This document shows positions 24,372 to 35,862 of a DNA stretch of 64,000 nt, piece after piece; within the stretch, counting starts at the first letter, position 1, and each line of letters begins with the position of its first letter. The DNA comes from Dillenia suffruticosa (Eukaryota > Streptophyta > Magnoliopsida > Dilleniales > Dilleniaceae). A program made the translations under genes and the position numbers. The stretch lies in the NCBI GenBank assembly GCA_033439265.1, contig JAVTVX010000010.1, positions 4,650,001 to 4,714,000 on the forward strand. Reading direction: 5' to 3'. Below the pieces are notes generated by a model. It made no database searches. It was given only the letters and a program-made list of their open reading frames with translations, and was not told the DNA's origin.

Positions 24372-24486
24372 AAATGTATATACATACCAACATAGTTAAG
24401 CCTCTAAGGCTATAATTAGTGATGGTGCTCTAAAGAAGGTACATAAAAAAAATATCTCTAAACATGGGGATCAGTGGGAGGAGCAC
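24285..24486 (-). other. Candidate intron between gag and protease
   Basis: On - this 202-bp stretch begins GTGCTCC and ends TTTTCTCACAATAG. It is AT-rich, contains stops in the gag frame (first at the codon after PTDPHV) and a (TA)n run at 24338-24370. Gag homology leaves it in phase 1 and protease homology resumes in phase 1, so removing it would keep the frame. The first element has a 203-bp spacer at the identical position. Confidence 0.55.
24338..24370. repeat. (TA)n microsatellite
   Basis: Uninterrupted TA run inside the gag-protease spacer. The first element has a short TA run at the matching place (5520-5531). Confidence 0.9.
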
Positions 24487-25910
24487 CAATAATCACGTCA
24501 GGACTCGCCTGAGCGTCCTTCTGCGTCATGGAGTATACACGGGCCTGTGTCCTCTGCTGCTGTCGGAATAGTCCTGGCACCGTGTTGCTCCCGACTGCTG
24601 TCCGTTGAGCGGTGTGACTCGAGTGCGCAGGTACTCCTTGCTGTCCTCCTCGGGGAACACTCGAGTGTCCTGAAGCCATCTGACTTCTAAATCCCAACTC
24701 AAGGTAGGCGCTCTTCATGTGCCCTAGCTTCCCACATCGGAAGCATGTAACAGGCACCCTACACTCTCCAAAAGGGTGGTGTCTACCACATCGGTGGCAA
24801 AAGAGATGCCGCTGATCAGAAGTCTGAGTAGTGGCACTAGGGGCCGGTGCTCTAAACCCCTAAGACCGCGATTCTTGCCCAGTATGTGTCTGTTTCAGCT
24901 GAGAAGAGCCTCTCTGATATCCTGAAATCCTGCCCTTCTTCGAGCCCTGGCTCGAAAAAGCCTCATATCTCTTCTTCCTCTGCTCTCTGTACTCCCGCTG
25001 TCTGTCCTTAGCATGGACGATCTCCTCCGCCCTAAGTGCTGAGTCCAAGATCTCTGTAAAGGAGAGACTAGGAGTCACTGTCATATACTTCCTGATATTT
25101 AAGTTGAGGTCATCCTCAAACTTGAACCGTAGTTGTTTCAGCATCGCCAAGTTTGGAACGAAAGAAGCTAGTCGCCTCATCTCCGTTTCATACTCTGTCA
25201 CTATCCTGATTCCTTGCCGCAAGTATAGAAACTCTGCCCTCTTGCGGTCTTACTGGAACTCAGAGAAGTACCTGCGATCGAACTCCCGCAGGAAGTCCTC
25301 CCATCGCAGCAGCTCGATAGTATCGTCACAAATCCCCTCCCACCAAGTGAGGGCGTCACCATTCAAGAGTCTCTCTACTATCTGAAGCCGGTAGTTCTCA
25401 CAAAACCCCAGATCAGTCAAAATTCTAAGAGTGCGATTGATCCAGTGCTTCGCTGCTGTGGAATTACCCTTTCCTGCGAACTCCGTGCAACCTAACTGCC
25501 TCTCCTCCTTCACCAATTGGGGTGAGCTCGTGAATACACCTCAAAGTGGAGGAGGTAGTGTCACTAGGTCTTGAAAGAGAGGAAGGACCAACAACTCAGG
25601 GCTGATCTGGTACAACTGAAGGTGGCACGGCCATAGGAGTCGGTGCGGCCATCGGTACTGGTGGGGGTGACATCTGAACCCCGTGGGAGGTGTACCACTC
25701 ATACACCTGCCTAAACACCTCAAGGGACGGTGGTGGAACCTCGGCTGGAGCAGCCAGCTGAATAGGCGCTGCAGGGGGCTCCCGTGAAGAGGAAGCAGCC
25801 TCAGGCACTCCAAGGGTCTCAGGTCCCCTCGGAGGGTCAGGCACTTGAGGAGTCTCAGGTAGCGCGAGTCTAGCTCCGCGTCCCGCTGGTCTACCATGTC
25901 TAGGCGGCAT
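24487..25910 (-). pseudogene. gag of chromovirus 2, nearly complete
   Basis: On - it begins at the ATG at 25910 (MPPRHGRPAGRGARLALPE). A proline-rich N-terminus follows, then after a frameshift near 25560 the capsid part at 25516-25250 (GDALTWWEGICDDTIELLRW) and, past one stop, 25222-24860 (RIVTEYETEMRRLASFVPNL). The zinc-knuckle region holds CHRCGRHH and CFRCGKLGHMKSA (24710-24810). It ends with the conserved run near SPDVII just before the candidate intron. Only about one frameshift and two stops interrupt it, fewer than in the first element, so this copy is younger or was under selection longer. Confidence 0.85.
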
Positions 25911-26098
25911 AATTCTGCAAGGAGAGAACTTTCATTAAATATAATTCTAGAGTTTGGCATGATTTAAAAATTAGGGTTAGTTACTACGTAACGACCATAT
26001 AGGAGACTTTAAATGATTGTATGAAACTCTCTAATGTATTAAGGACTTTTAAGCGTACTTGGGAATACTTTCATTACTATCCTTTCTCTAACCTAGAC

Positions 26099-26110
26099 GC
26101 TCTAATACCA
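26099..26110 (-). other. Primer binding site, tRNA-iMet type
   Basis: On - TGGTATTAGAGC lies 7 bases inside the 5' LTR edge and matches the initiator-Met tRNA complement with one substitution. Confidence 0.85.
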
Positions 26111-27117
26111 ACCGAACTGTCACGCCCCGAACCGAGATAATGAACAGCCGCCTGTTACCCTAGATGCCGGCTACATTTTTACAAAAAAATAGGTAGAACC
26201 TCCATATATTTCAAAGGTCTTCCAATTACAATTTGACCTGTATATCAACATTCATCCTTTAAAATAAATAAATGGTCATCCCGACGTCTCCAAAATCAAC
26301 CAATGCCATAGCCAACATCCAGAACAATGCAATACTATAAAAATTTCTAGCAGATCTAGCCACAAATCTCTACTGTCATGTCCAACCAGAGCATGAGCAG
26401 CCGCCACACCGAGTGGACATAAAATTTTATATAATATACAATAATTTTCTCAAATGACATTCAAATACCTACAATCGTCTCAATGGAAATAAACTATGAG
26501 AATTTTACAAATAAATATATATAAATTATACAGTTATCCCAAAAATAATTAAATGATTACATTTATCAAACTAAAATCTCTAATAATCGTAACGGAAGAT
26601 ATGGTAATATCCATACCCAAACCTGATACTATCAAGTCCAAGTCGCAAGAATACAATCACAATAATACTTTCTCAGTCTACGACTAATCCTATGGGAAAG
26701 AAAGTGAGGGGTGAATACCTATGGGAGGATACCCAGCAAGTGAGGGGATACCTCCGGCCGAAACGTATCCGGGCACAAGGGGTGCCTCTACCAAATGTCT
26801 TTCGTAGCTACGGAATGCTATAGGAAACATATCACCATATCACCAAGTTGGCCTGGCACGTAGCCCCATGCATCACATCATCATGTCGGCCGGGCATATA
26901 GCCCCATACATCGTAACATAACTTCGGCCGGGCGTATAGCCCAAATAGTATTTGTAAATACATTTAAAACTACGTGCCAATATAGTAGAAGTATTAAAAT
27001 ATGTCAATATATTAAAAAAGAATTGCACAGTATTCGGTTATCAAACTCATAGATGCAGATCAATAAAATCAACAGTTGAGACACTCTAATAGTCACAAAA
27101 ATATGTTTATCAAAATC

Positions 27118-27395
27118 TACCATCATCATCATCTTCTTCTTCTTCTTCTTTCCCTCTTGGTTTCTCTCTCTATTTCGTTCTCTCTCTCTGCGGCTTCGCC
27201 CAAATCCGTTGCCTCGCATTCCTCCGCCACAAGCCGCGATCGATCGTGCCTTTCCTCCGTGAGCACCGCCTTTCGCCACAACGCACGACTACAGCGCCTT
27301 CTGCCACCTCGCAATCTTCTCTCCACGAGCACGAGCACGGCCCTGCGCGATCCTCCCCGCGCGAACACAGCATACCTCAGTCCGCGAGCGAGCAC
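27118..27395 (-). repeat. Inverted repeat arm 1
   Basis: Reverse complement of 28983-about 29265. The two arms agree with each other better than with the matching part of the left LTR (both read MLARGLRYAVFARGGSRRAV where the left LTR differs). Confidence 0.8.
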
Positions 27396-28785
27396 GCCTC
27401 AGTCCGTGAGCACGAGCCACTCAGCGCATGAGTGCACACCAGCCCGCAAGCCACTACGGCCCGCGAGCCACTACTGGCCCGCAGGCCCGCCAGCCCGCAG
27501 GCCCATCAGCTCGCATACCTGTCGGCCCATTAGTCCGCTAGCCCACTGGCCCATAAACCCGCGAGCTCGCTAGCCGAAGCCCACTAGCTCGTTGACCCGC
27601 GAACCCACGAGCCCGTTGTAGCCCGTGACGGCCCGTAAGCCCGTGACAGCCCGCGAACCTCCATGTAGGTAACTGACTTAGGGTTTTGATTCTGATCTAA
27701 GTGTTTATGACATAACTAATAAATCTTGTCTTGATAGAGCGCTTGCAGATCTTGGAGTGATCGAGGAGACATTCGGACGAAAGTTTACGCTCTGAAAAAA
27801 CCCTAGGTGAGGGATTTTGGACCCATTCGATTTGGTTATCGAATTTAGGGTGAATTTAAGATAAGAAGTCTTGTATATAATAGAATGTAAACTAGATTCT
27901 AATAGAATGTATTTTCCGACATTGTATGTGGTTAATTAGGTTAAGTACAGGATTTTTTGTACTAAAAGAGTCCAAATGTGTACAGATTTTTGTGGTGCAT
28001 TAGTGACCATATGTATATAAAATTTAGGGCATGAGCATGAGAAGTTATGGGTATATGCATGCTGATTTTTGAGGTGAAAGTTGTGACCCTATATATGTGC
28101 AATGCATTGGCCAAGTACATTGGAGAGAACCCAAATATAGCATGTTATTAGGAGTATTGGGAATGGTGTTTAATAAGCAAAATGAAGGTTTATATGTAGG
28201 TATAAGGATGTATGATTGTGTGTTCATATATTGCCAATATTAGTGTATTTAAGTGACTTGAAAATGTGTAAATGATAAGATTTTATAAGAACATGTATGA
28301 GTATGCATATATGGTAGATATATGCTATGGTGTTGTATTGGATAGATGAATGATGCATTTGATAGTTAATAGCATTATGGTTTTATTTTGAGTTGGGTGT
28401 TTTCATGGTGTGTACCTTATGTTACCATTTTGATGATTTAGAGAAGATATTGGAGATGTAAATGATGATGTAAATAGTTGATGTTAGTATCGCATTCATT
28501 GCGTTGGGTACCTCTGATAATGTGTGGTTGGAGTTGTTATTTGGATAGTTGAAAGAGATAGTTAAAATGTGACATTTAATTCCCAAATGCTATAACACCT
28601 TTAATGTATTATGTGTAAACTCTTATTGTAGTGATATACCGCTTGATCGATTGAGGGGAGTACTCTTTCTTCACTTTGTGGTATTATTGGAGAGTGCGCT
28701 ACCTTCTCCCATACAGTGAGTAGGACTTTGATATGTTCTATTTATTTACAAATCATATTTTACCGATTTTTAAACGATATGATTT
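27118..28785 (+). repeat. Inverted segment inside the 5' LTR
   Basis: This part is the reverse complement of about 20650-22470 of the other LTR. An example is the coding-like block MNTQSYILIPTYKPSF, read on + at 21213 but on - at 28227. The left join follows TATCAAAATCTA at 27117 and the right join follows GATTTCTATA near 28787. The sequence after the right join repeats, in normal orientation, part of what was inverted. Confidence 0.85.
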
Positions 28786-28982
28786 CTATACGCTCCTGCG
28801 CTGAGGCACGCTCGTGCACTGAGGCACGCTCATGAGCTGACGCGCGCTCGTGCTCTGACGTGCGCTCGTGCGCTGACGTGCGCTCATGCGCATGTGCGTT
28901 CGTGGCCTGGCTCGCGTTGAGCGCACGTGCGCTCGCGGCCTGGCTCGCGTTCACGGGCTGGCTCGCGCTCACGGACTGAGGC

Positions 28983-29265
28983 ATGCTCGCTCGCGGACTG
29001 AGGTACGCTGTGTTCGCGCGGGGAGGATCGCGCAGGGCCGTGCTCGTGCTCGTGGAGAGAAGATCGCGAGGTGGCAGAAGGCGCTGCAGTCGTGCGTTGT
29101 GGCGAAAGGCGGTGCTCACGGGAGGAAAGGCACGATCGATCGCGGCTCGTGGTGGCGGAATGCGAGGCAACGGATTTGGGCGAAGCCGTAGAGAGAGAGA
29201 ACGAAATAGAGAGAGAAACCAAGAGGGAAAGAAGAAGAAGAAGAAGATGATGATGATGATGGTGG
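28983..29265 (+). repeat. Inverted repeat arm 2
   Basis: Partner of 27118-27395. About 1.6 kb separates the arms. Confidence 0.8.
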
Positions 29266-29340
29266 TGGTGGTGGGCTATTGACGGCGAAGCTCGCGGCGA
29301 AGGAGGAGCAGCGCCGCGGTGGGGGAGAGAAACGAAGAGT

Positions 29341-29389
<49 letters not shown>
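29341..29389. repeat. (GA)n microsatellite
   Basis: GA run near the LTR end. The shorter partner at about 22553-22580 lies in the other LTR. Confidence 0.9.
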
Positions 29390-29392
<3 letters not shown>

Positions 29393-29697
29393 TTAGGGTT
29401 TCCAACCCTAATCCCCAAATCAGATTTGGGGACGCAGCGTTTTGCCCCAAAACGTTACGTCTCTATTTTTTTTAAATAATTTTATATATATTTATGCATA
29501 TATATTTTCACATCCATGTTTTGTTAGAAATGCGAATTTCATAAAAATTGGATTTATTTCGATTTTCCAATTTGGTAAATTAAAATATACCAAAAAAGTT
29601 AATTTAAAAACCCTCAAAATCAAACACTAATTTAAATAAATAAATTTCTCTCTATATAATTAAATTACAGACACTGCATTGTCAGTGTTACAATCGG

Positions 29698-30308
29698 GAC
29701 CGCTAGTTCAAGAGAATTTATTTGATTAAGGAACTTCTTCTTCTTGGATTTATAAGGGCATTTTTGGCAAAATGATCAAATTTATTGAAAATAAAGCATC
29801 CGGAGGTCTTAGTGGTTTATTTTTGTTTCTTGAAATGAAGAAATATGAATCCCCTTGTGCAGAGACCTGGAATTCTTCTTGAAAGGAAAGTGTCTCCTTT
29901 TGTAAGTCTCAAATTTTTTGTGGATCTTATTCTTGGTTGGGCGGGAACAACTCGAAGAATCAATGCACATGGAATTGTACTTTGAGCAAAAAAACTCAAC
30001 AGTGAGAAACTTTTTTATTGAATTTTTTAATATTGCATAACTGTTGAAAATTTTGAAAATAGAGCTAGTACAAATTTTCAAGAGAATAGTCTACAGGTGA
30101 TCTATTGTTGCTTGTCAAGCAATTAGAGCATTTATTACCAAGTGATGAAGCGAGAGAGGTGAGATAAACTTATCCATTCCACCAGTGGTGTAGATCCTTC
30201 GGCTTATCATTTTATAATATTCTTTAAATTATTTTGAATTGAAATAAGTGTACTTCATCATTTGAAGATGTTCGGCCCTCGAAAATTCAACTTTGACATT
30301 CTCCATTG
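29698..30308 (-). pseudogene. Capsid-like retroelement or pararetrovirus relic
   Basis: Read on - from the ATG at 30308, a broken frame with several stops leads through a hydrophobic and aromatic part to a strongly basic Lys/Arg/Phe-rich stretch (29820-29930). One CCHC-like knuckle with a damaged cysteine follows near 29760-29800. A basic tract followed by one zinc knuckle is the end style of gag or coat proteins, including those of plant pararetroviruses. The relic stops at the LTR edge at 29692, so the chromovirus probably inserted into it. The family is uncertain. Confidence 0.4.
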
Positions 30309-30590
30309 GAATTGTTCCTTAAGCCTCCCACACCACAGTATGCACAAACTTACTTCAAAATTTTTACAGAGGAGATTCTCTCCCTACAACAGAAATGGGA
30401 TATGAAGACGAACGAAAACCATGAGAAAAAAGTGATAAAATCGTCAATAAAGTCTTCTCCGACGGATAGAGCTTCAGTTGGGTATATAAGAATCGGGATA
30501 GACCTATGTCGACACTTGTCATGACCGTTAGAACATGTTAAATTTTTGGATGGTTAGAAAAGTGTCAGTAAAAATCGATATTATATCATC
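30309..30590. other. Unassigned sequence beside the relic
   Basis: An open frame on + at 30306-30524 (FLKPPTPQYAQTYFKIFTEE) is coding-like in composition but I do not recognise it. It overlaps the start of the minus-strand relic, so only one of the two can be the coding strand. Confidence 0.3.
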
Positions 30591-30639
30591 AGTCATAAAG
30601 GGTGAACAAAATTACAATTTTTATCGTCACTTAGGGTTA

Positions 30640-31130
30640 GTTAATATTCCTAATTTTATTATCGGTTATTGTGTTAAAAAATATTACTAATTTTATTGTC
30701 ACTTACAGAAGTATTAGGTTAGTAAATATTACTATCTTTATTGTTACTTACAGAATTATTGAGTTAGTAAATATTACTATTTTTATTGTTGTTTACAGAT
30801 TTATTGGTTAATAAATATTACTATATTTACTATTGCTTACAGAATTGTTGGGTTAGTAAATGTTACTATTTTTATTGTCGCTTACATACTTATTGGTTAA
30901 TAAATGTTACCACATTTATTATCGCTTACAAAATTATTGAATTAGTAAATGTTACTACTTTAATTGTATTTACAGACTTATTGATTAATAAATGTTACTA
31001 CTTTTATTGTCGTTTACAGAATTATTTGGTTAGTAAATGTTACTATATTTATTGTCAAAGGGATAGTAAATATTACTAATTTTAGTATCGTTTTTGTTGA
31101 TGAGTAAATTTTACTAATTTTATTGTCGTT
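30640..31130. repeat. Minisatellite, 44-45 bp unit
   Basis: About ten diverged copies of a unit containing TTAGTAAATGTTACTATTTT, followed by TATTGTCGCTTACAGAATTA. The unit length is not a multiple of three, and the open frame at 30786-31079 is a by-product of the array. Confidence 0.88.
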
Positions 31131-32474
31131 TAGGATATGTGGTTAAAGAGTTATTATTTATTTATTACTTATCAGTAACCAAATGTTACTACACTTTTGG
31201 ATCGGTTATCACAAGATTAGTAAATGTTAGGATATGTTAATACAAATATTAATACTCTATCGTTAAAATATTACTATTTTATTCTCAAGAAAATATTACA
31301 ACTGTGGATTAGAAAAGAGTTAGAAAATATTATAAATACCGTATATTAGGAAATGAAGTACCTTTTATATTATCATGAAATATACATGATGATGTTACAG
31401 ACATATTACAAAAGAAAAAAAAAAGATTATAATTTTCGATCAGTATATATTTTCATGTCTTCTGAAATGAAATGTTGATAGCAAAAATGTTGACTTGGAG
31501 CACCCAAAAAATTCCAGCATCCATAGCATCTGCAGCATCCGATTCCAGGATCCACCGTGATGCGTGGTATCATTATATAATAATGAAATTAATATAATTA
31601 TAAGGTATATTATAAAAACTTATACATTTAAATATTATGTTTGGGGATGGACTCCGGAGATGGTGGTGATAATGATGGTTGGTTTCGATGTGCACTCCCA
31701 GCATCTTGTATTGGAAAAAGCTAATAATATGAATACAAATAATGTGAATTATTGTTCAGAAGTAAAAGTAAAATTATGATAAGAAATAAAGAAATGATTC
31801 AAATCGTACATTCGATTCCTATTAGTTGATTCAAATCGTTCATTTCAACCAGCAAACATTTCCATTTTTCTAAATCCCAGACATCTTGATAGCGAGTTGG
31901 GTTTCTATATTTTCTTTTGAGAACTGGTGCAAATTAAAAATAAAAAATAGATAACATAGTAATTACATAAAAATATATTATTAAAAAGAAATGATTTATT
32001 TTTAAATATAAACAAAACCAAATCTGAGATATCATTTTTGAATAATTAGGATTCTTCAGAGTCAATTTGTTCTTCGGATGGTTCTGATTTTTTGTGTTCA
32101 GTTACAATGGTTATTTTTCGTTTATTTCGTCCCATATTTTTCATTGAAATTTTTTTGTTGAAAATATTCGAGAGATGTGAAGGAGAAGAGTTTTTTAAAA
32201 AAATAAGAAATTTCGATATTGTGGAGGGAAAAAAGATTTGTAGTATATATATTTGGTTTAGCGCAAATAGATTTTGGTTTGTAGTATATATAATTTGTTT
32301 AGAGCTAAATAAAATTTTCAAAATCCGTCATTTTACCCCGTTTATCAAATTTTAGTTTTTGAATTTTTTGTTATTTATCTTTCTTTTTATAGTTTGAGTA
32401 ATTAATATAAAATTTTGACTTTGATGTAGTACTATATATCTTCGTGAAATAGTAATAAGTATTACTACTATATT
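31131..32474. other. AT-rich sequence, no recognised gene
   Basis: Decayed copies of the TAGTAAATRTTACTA motif continue to about 31300. A small GC-richer patch lies at 31500-31560. A short - strand frame at 32321-32046 has a charged end (GRNKRKITIVTEHKKSEPSE) but no family resemblance. A 40-bp doublet lies at 32238-32320. Confidence 0.4.
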
Positions 32475-32770
32475 ATTAGATCGGGCACATGCCTGCGCGG
32501 CACAACCACAAGTAGAGTCGCCCAGGTAAGCGCACCCGCAAATGCCTATACGGCACACCACGATGCTTCGACAGCTGAGCCGCCCAAGCAAACACGCTCG
32601 CAAATTCCTGTGCGCAGCACAATCGAGATGTCGTGCCGCTGAGCTGCCCAAGCAAGCGCACCCACAAATGCCTACGCGTGGCACAATTGAGATGTTATGC
32701 CGCTGAGCCGCCCAGGCAAGCGCGCCCGCAAATGCCCTCTCGACACAACCTGTAGCTCAACCGGGTACCG
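32475..32770. repeat. GC-rich minisatellite, 62-64 bp unit
   Basis: About four and a half copies of a unit containing GCCCAAGCAAGCGCACCC, then CAAATGCC, starting near 32519, 32581, 32645 and 32709. Surrounding DNA is extremely AT-rich, so composition changes sharply. The Cys/Arg-rich open frames on - are repeat translations. Confidence 0.88.
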
Positions 32771-33225
32771 TATTTTAAAATAATAATTTTATTATTTTAA
32801 ATAACAAAACATTGATATTATTAATATAATCATAAGGAATTTTTAAATTATATTACTAAATTTGTTATATGAAATTATATTACTAAGTTTGTTATATACA
32901 ATTATTAAATATATTAAATTAATAATTTATATTATACAGTATCATAATGCATTTTATTATATTTCTTTATGAATATATAATTTTAAATAAAATCATATAT
33001 TACAAAAAGTCATATATTTTTTATGTTATTATTACTATATTATTTATATAATTTTATATGATTATATTATTTAAAATAATGATATTTGATACTTAATTTA
33101 TAATTTAAATTTCGTTATAATTAAGGAATGTGAGTTCGGATTATGTGTTTTGATTGCATATGATGAATATAATGAGTATGAGTATAGGTTATTTAAATTA
33201 ATAATATTAATTAGATATGTTAATG
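32771..33225. other. AT-rich sequence, possible inverted partner of 37690-37875
   Basis: The start (TTTTAAAATAATAATTTTATT) resembles the reverse complement of the sequence just before 37875. The similarity fades into low-complexity AT, so support is modest. Confidence 0.3.
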
Positions 33226-35560
33226 TCTAATTTATATTTTAGATTTTATAATTAAAGAATATGATAATTATATTTAATATTATTTATTTAGAAAGATAAG
33301 AAATTGAAATCAAAATGTGATAGTAAACTTTACTTAACATCCATAATATTATCGAAATTATTTAAATTAGCAATAATTTAATTGAAAATAATAATAATAA
33401 AAAACTAAAATAATTAAATGAAATATGATAAAATTAATAATTAAATGAAATATGAAAAAAATTAAGAAAACTATCATAAAAATATTATGAGCATATATAC
33501 CGGTACCATTAAATCTATTATATAAAATGTATCCCTATCATAATAACAATATTTAAATTTAATAATTATTTGATATTAGTAATAGAATATGATTATTGAA
33601 ATTAGTAAATAATATTATTTAGTAATATTAATATTGATAAGTAATTAAATTGTATGAAATAATAATATTAAATTATAGTAATATAATGTTCATCAAATAA
33701 ATTTGATAATCATAATTATAATAAATTTATATTATGAAACAATATAATTTATAGTTATATTATATTGGCAAACAACATATTTATATTTTGGGGTAATAGT
33801 TATATTATACCACTAAACAATGTATTCAAATATTGAGAGTTTATGTTTCAAGCGAAACCAGCGCCAAATATTGAAAATCTATCCGCACGGATTTTTTTTC
33901 CCTCATTTACAAATTTATTGAGAGACTTGAATTTTTAATAAGTTTTTTAAAATTTTTATCGTTTAATATATAGTTATAGTTTGGAATGAAATAGTTATAG
34001 TGAATAGTTTTGGAGTAGTATAATGATTACCCTCTCCGATATTTATATGTTTCATATGTATTATTTTATTGTTAAATCTGCAATTTTTAACATTACATAT
34101 TTTCATTAGCATTATTTTCTGATTTATACAAATTTCATATAATTTTAAAAAATACTTGTTAGCAAAATAAAAATACTTGTTACTATTTGTTAATATTTAT
34201 ACAAGAGGAAGTAGTTGTCCACTTGTTACCAATTGTTATCATTGTTATAATATTATATTATACAAATTTTATATAATTATTTTTTTACCACATGTTATAT
34301 TGGATCAAGATTATTTGTTACCACTTATTATTATTGTTACTACAATAAAAATCATTGTTACCAAAATTAAAGTAATTGTTACCATTTATACAAAGAAAAA
34401 GTAGTAATTCTTACTACTTGTTATCATGCGACCCACTTGTTACCAATTATCACAATTGTTACGATATTATATTATACAAATTTTATATAATTATTATCTT
34501 ACCACTTGTTAGATTGAACCAAAATAATTTATTATCACTTATTATCATTGTTATCATAATAAAAATCATTGTTATCAGAATTAAAATAATTATTACCATT
34601 TGTACGAAAAGGAAATGGTAATTCTTACCACTTATTACTATACGACTCACTTGTTAAATATGTTAATGTATATTTTATATTTTAGAATTTATAATTAAAA
34701 AATGTGATAATTAGATAGTCGTTATTTGATAATTAAAATATAACCATACCTCAATAACATTATTAAATTTAATAATTATTTAATATTAGTAATAGAATAT
34801 GATTATTGAAATTGGGAAATAGTATTATTTAGTAATATTAATATTAATAATTAATTAAGTTGTATAGTAAAATAATATTAAATTATAGTAATATAATGTT
34901 AATCAAATAAATTTGATAATCATAATTATAATAAATTTATAAATTTATATTATGAAATAATATAATTTATAGTTATATTATATTGACCAAACAATATATT
35001 TATGTTTCAACTCAATCGAGCGCTAATAGCTGTATTATATCGCCAAATAACATATTCAAATATTGAAGATTTATGTTTCAAATGAAGACAGCCCCAAATG
35101 TTGAAAATCGATCCACGCATTTTTTCCCTCTTTTACAAATTTATTAGGACACTTTAATTTTTTATAAACCAAGATTACTTCTTACCACTTGTTACCATGC
35201 CATCCATTTGTTACCATGTTAGATTATACAAATTTTATATAATTATTGACTTACCGCTTGTTACGTTGGATCAATGCTTGTTGTCATTTATTCTTTGTTA
35301 GTTACATATGTAGATTAAGAATAAAAGTTACCATATCATTTATTATTAAACTATAATAAAAGTACACGTACAGTTTATATTTGTTATTTGTTATAGATCA
35401 ATTGTTATCATATTTTACTATTATTACCATATTACGATATAGATAGAGAATAAAAGTAATTCTTACCATTTGTTACCATTTGTAGGAAGAGAAAGTAGTT
35501 GTCATTACTAATTCTTACCACTTGTTATCATACCACATCACAATACATGATACAAAGAAT
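33226..35560. repeat. Large direct duplication, 1.2-1.4 kb period
   Basis: About 33226-34655 and 34656-35560 are diverged direct copies. A clear matching segment of about 390 bp is 33540-33930 versus 34755-35165; both contain AATAGAATATGATTATTGAA and later TTATGTTTCAA next to a small GC-richer patch. The second copy is shorter. Confidence 0.75.
34170..34640. repeat. TTGTTACCA-rich duplicated block
   Basis: Two neighbouring copies of about 215-220 bp (starting near 34190 and 34410) made of many TTGTTACCA/TTGTTATCA words. Further words of this type lie at 35170-35520. Open frames here (34177-34404, 34376-34621) are repeat translations. Confidence 0.75.
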
Positions 35561-35862
35561 AAGAATAAAAGTAGAGTGATTAAAAATATAAAAATATATT
35601 CATCTCTTATCCATTGCAAAAATAAAGCGGAGAAATAAATGAAATATGAGAAAAGAGAACTAAATGAAATAAAGAGAGAATAACATAATAGTAGAAAGAT
35701 AAAAATTAATTAATAGAGAATATTTTTTTTATGGTGGCAAAATCTAAATATTCAACAAAACCAATACGTAATAGTATTAGCGTCAAACATTCGACACCTC
35801 TTTATTTGGCACCAAGAAATGGTGCCAAATACAAAAGAGGAGGATGAGAAAGTGGGAGGAAG
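35561..35862. other. AT-rich flank of the CACTA element
   Basis: No gene seen. Purine-rich sequence leads up to the CACTA terminus. Confidence 0.4.

Larger units (their letters stand above)
19200..29692 (-). mobile_element. Ty3/gypsy chromovirus 2, internally deleted
   Basis: A second LTR element, opposite in orientation to the first. On the - strand the order is 5' LTR (29692-26118), primer site, gag, spacer, protease, first half of RT, a short later RT piece, chromodomain piece, polypurine tract and 3' LTR (22889-19200). The internal part is only 3.2 kb because of two deletions, one removing the RT catalytic box and one removing RNase H and integrase. Protein motifs match the first element closely, so both belong to one clade. 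It cannot move by itself but kept gag and protease in partly readable form. Confidence 0.9.
26118..29692 (-). repeat. 5' LTR of chromovirus 2 (right on +), rearranged
   Basis: It starts TGTCACGCCCCGAACCG and ends CAGTGTTACA on +. It aligns directly with the other LTR over 26118-27117, apart from a loss of about 410 bp near 26743, and again over about 28786-29692. The middle, 27118-28785, is inverted. Confidence 0.88.

Noticed and set aside
27076-27573. 165-codon frame with partners at 28760-29450
   Set aside because: Same simple-repeat LTR sequence in inverted and direct copies; no start context, domain or conservation of frame.
30786-31079. Tyr/Cys-rich 97-codon frame
   Set aside because: It runs through a 44-45 bp tandem array; the repeat, not selection, keeps it open.
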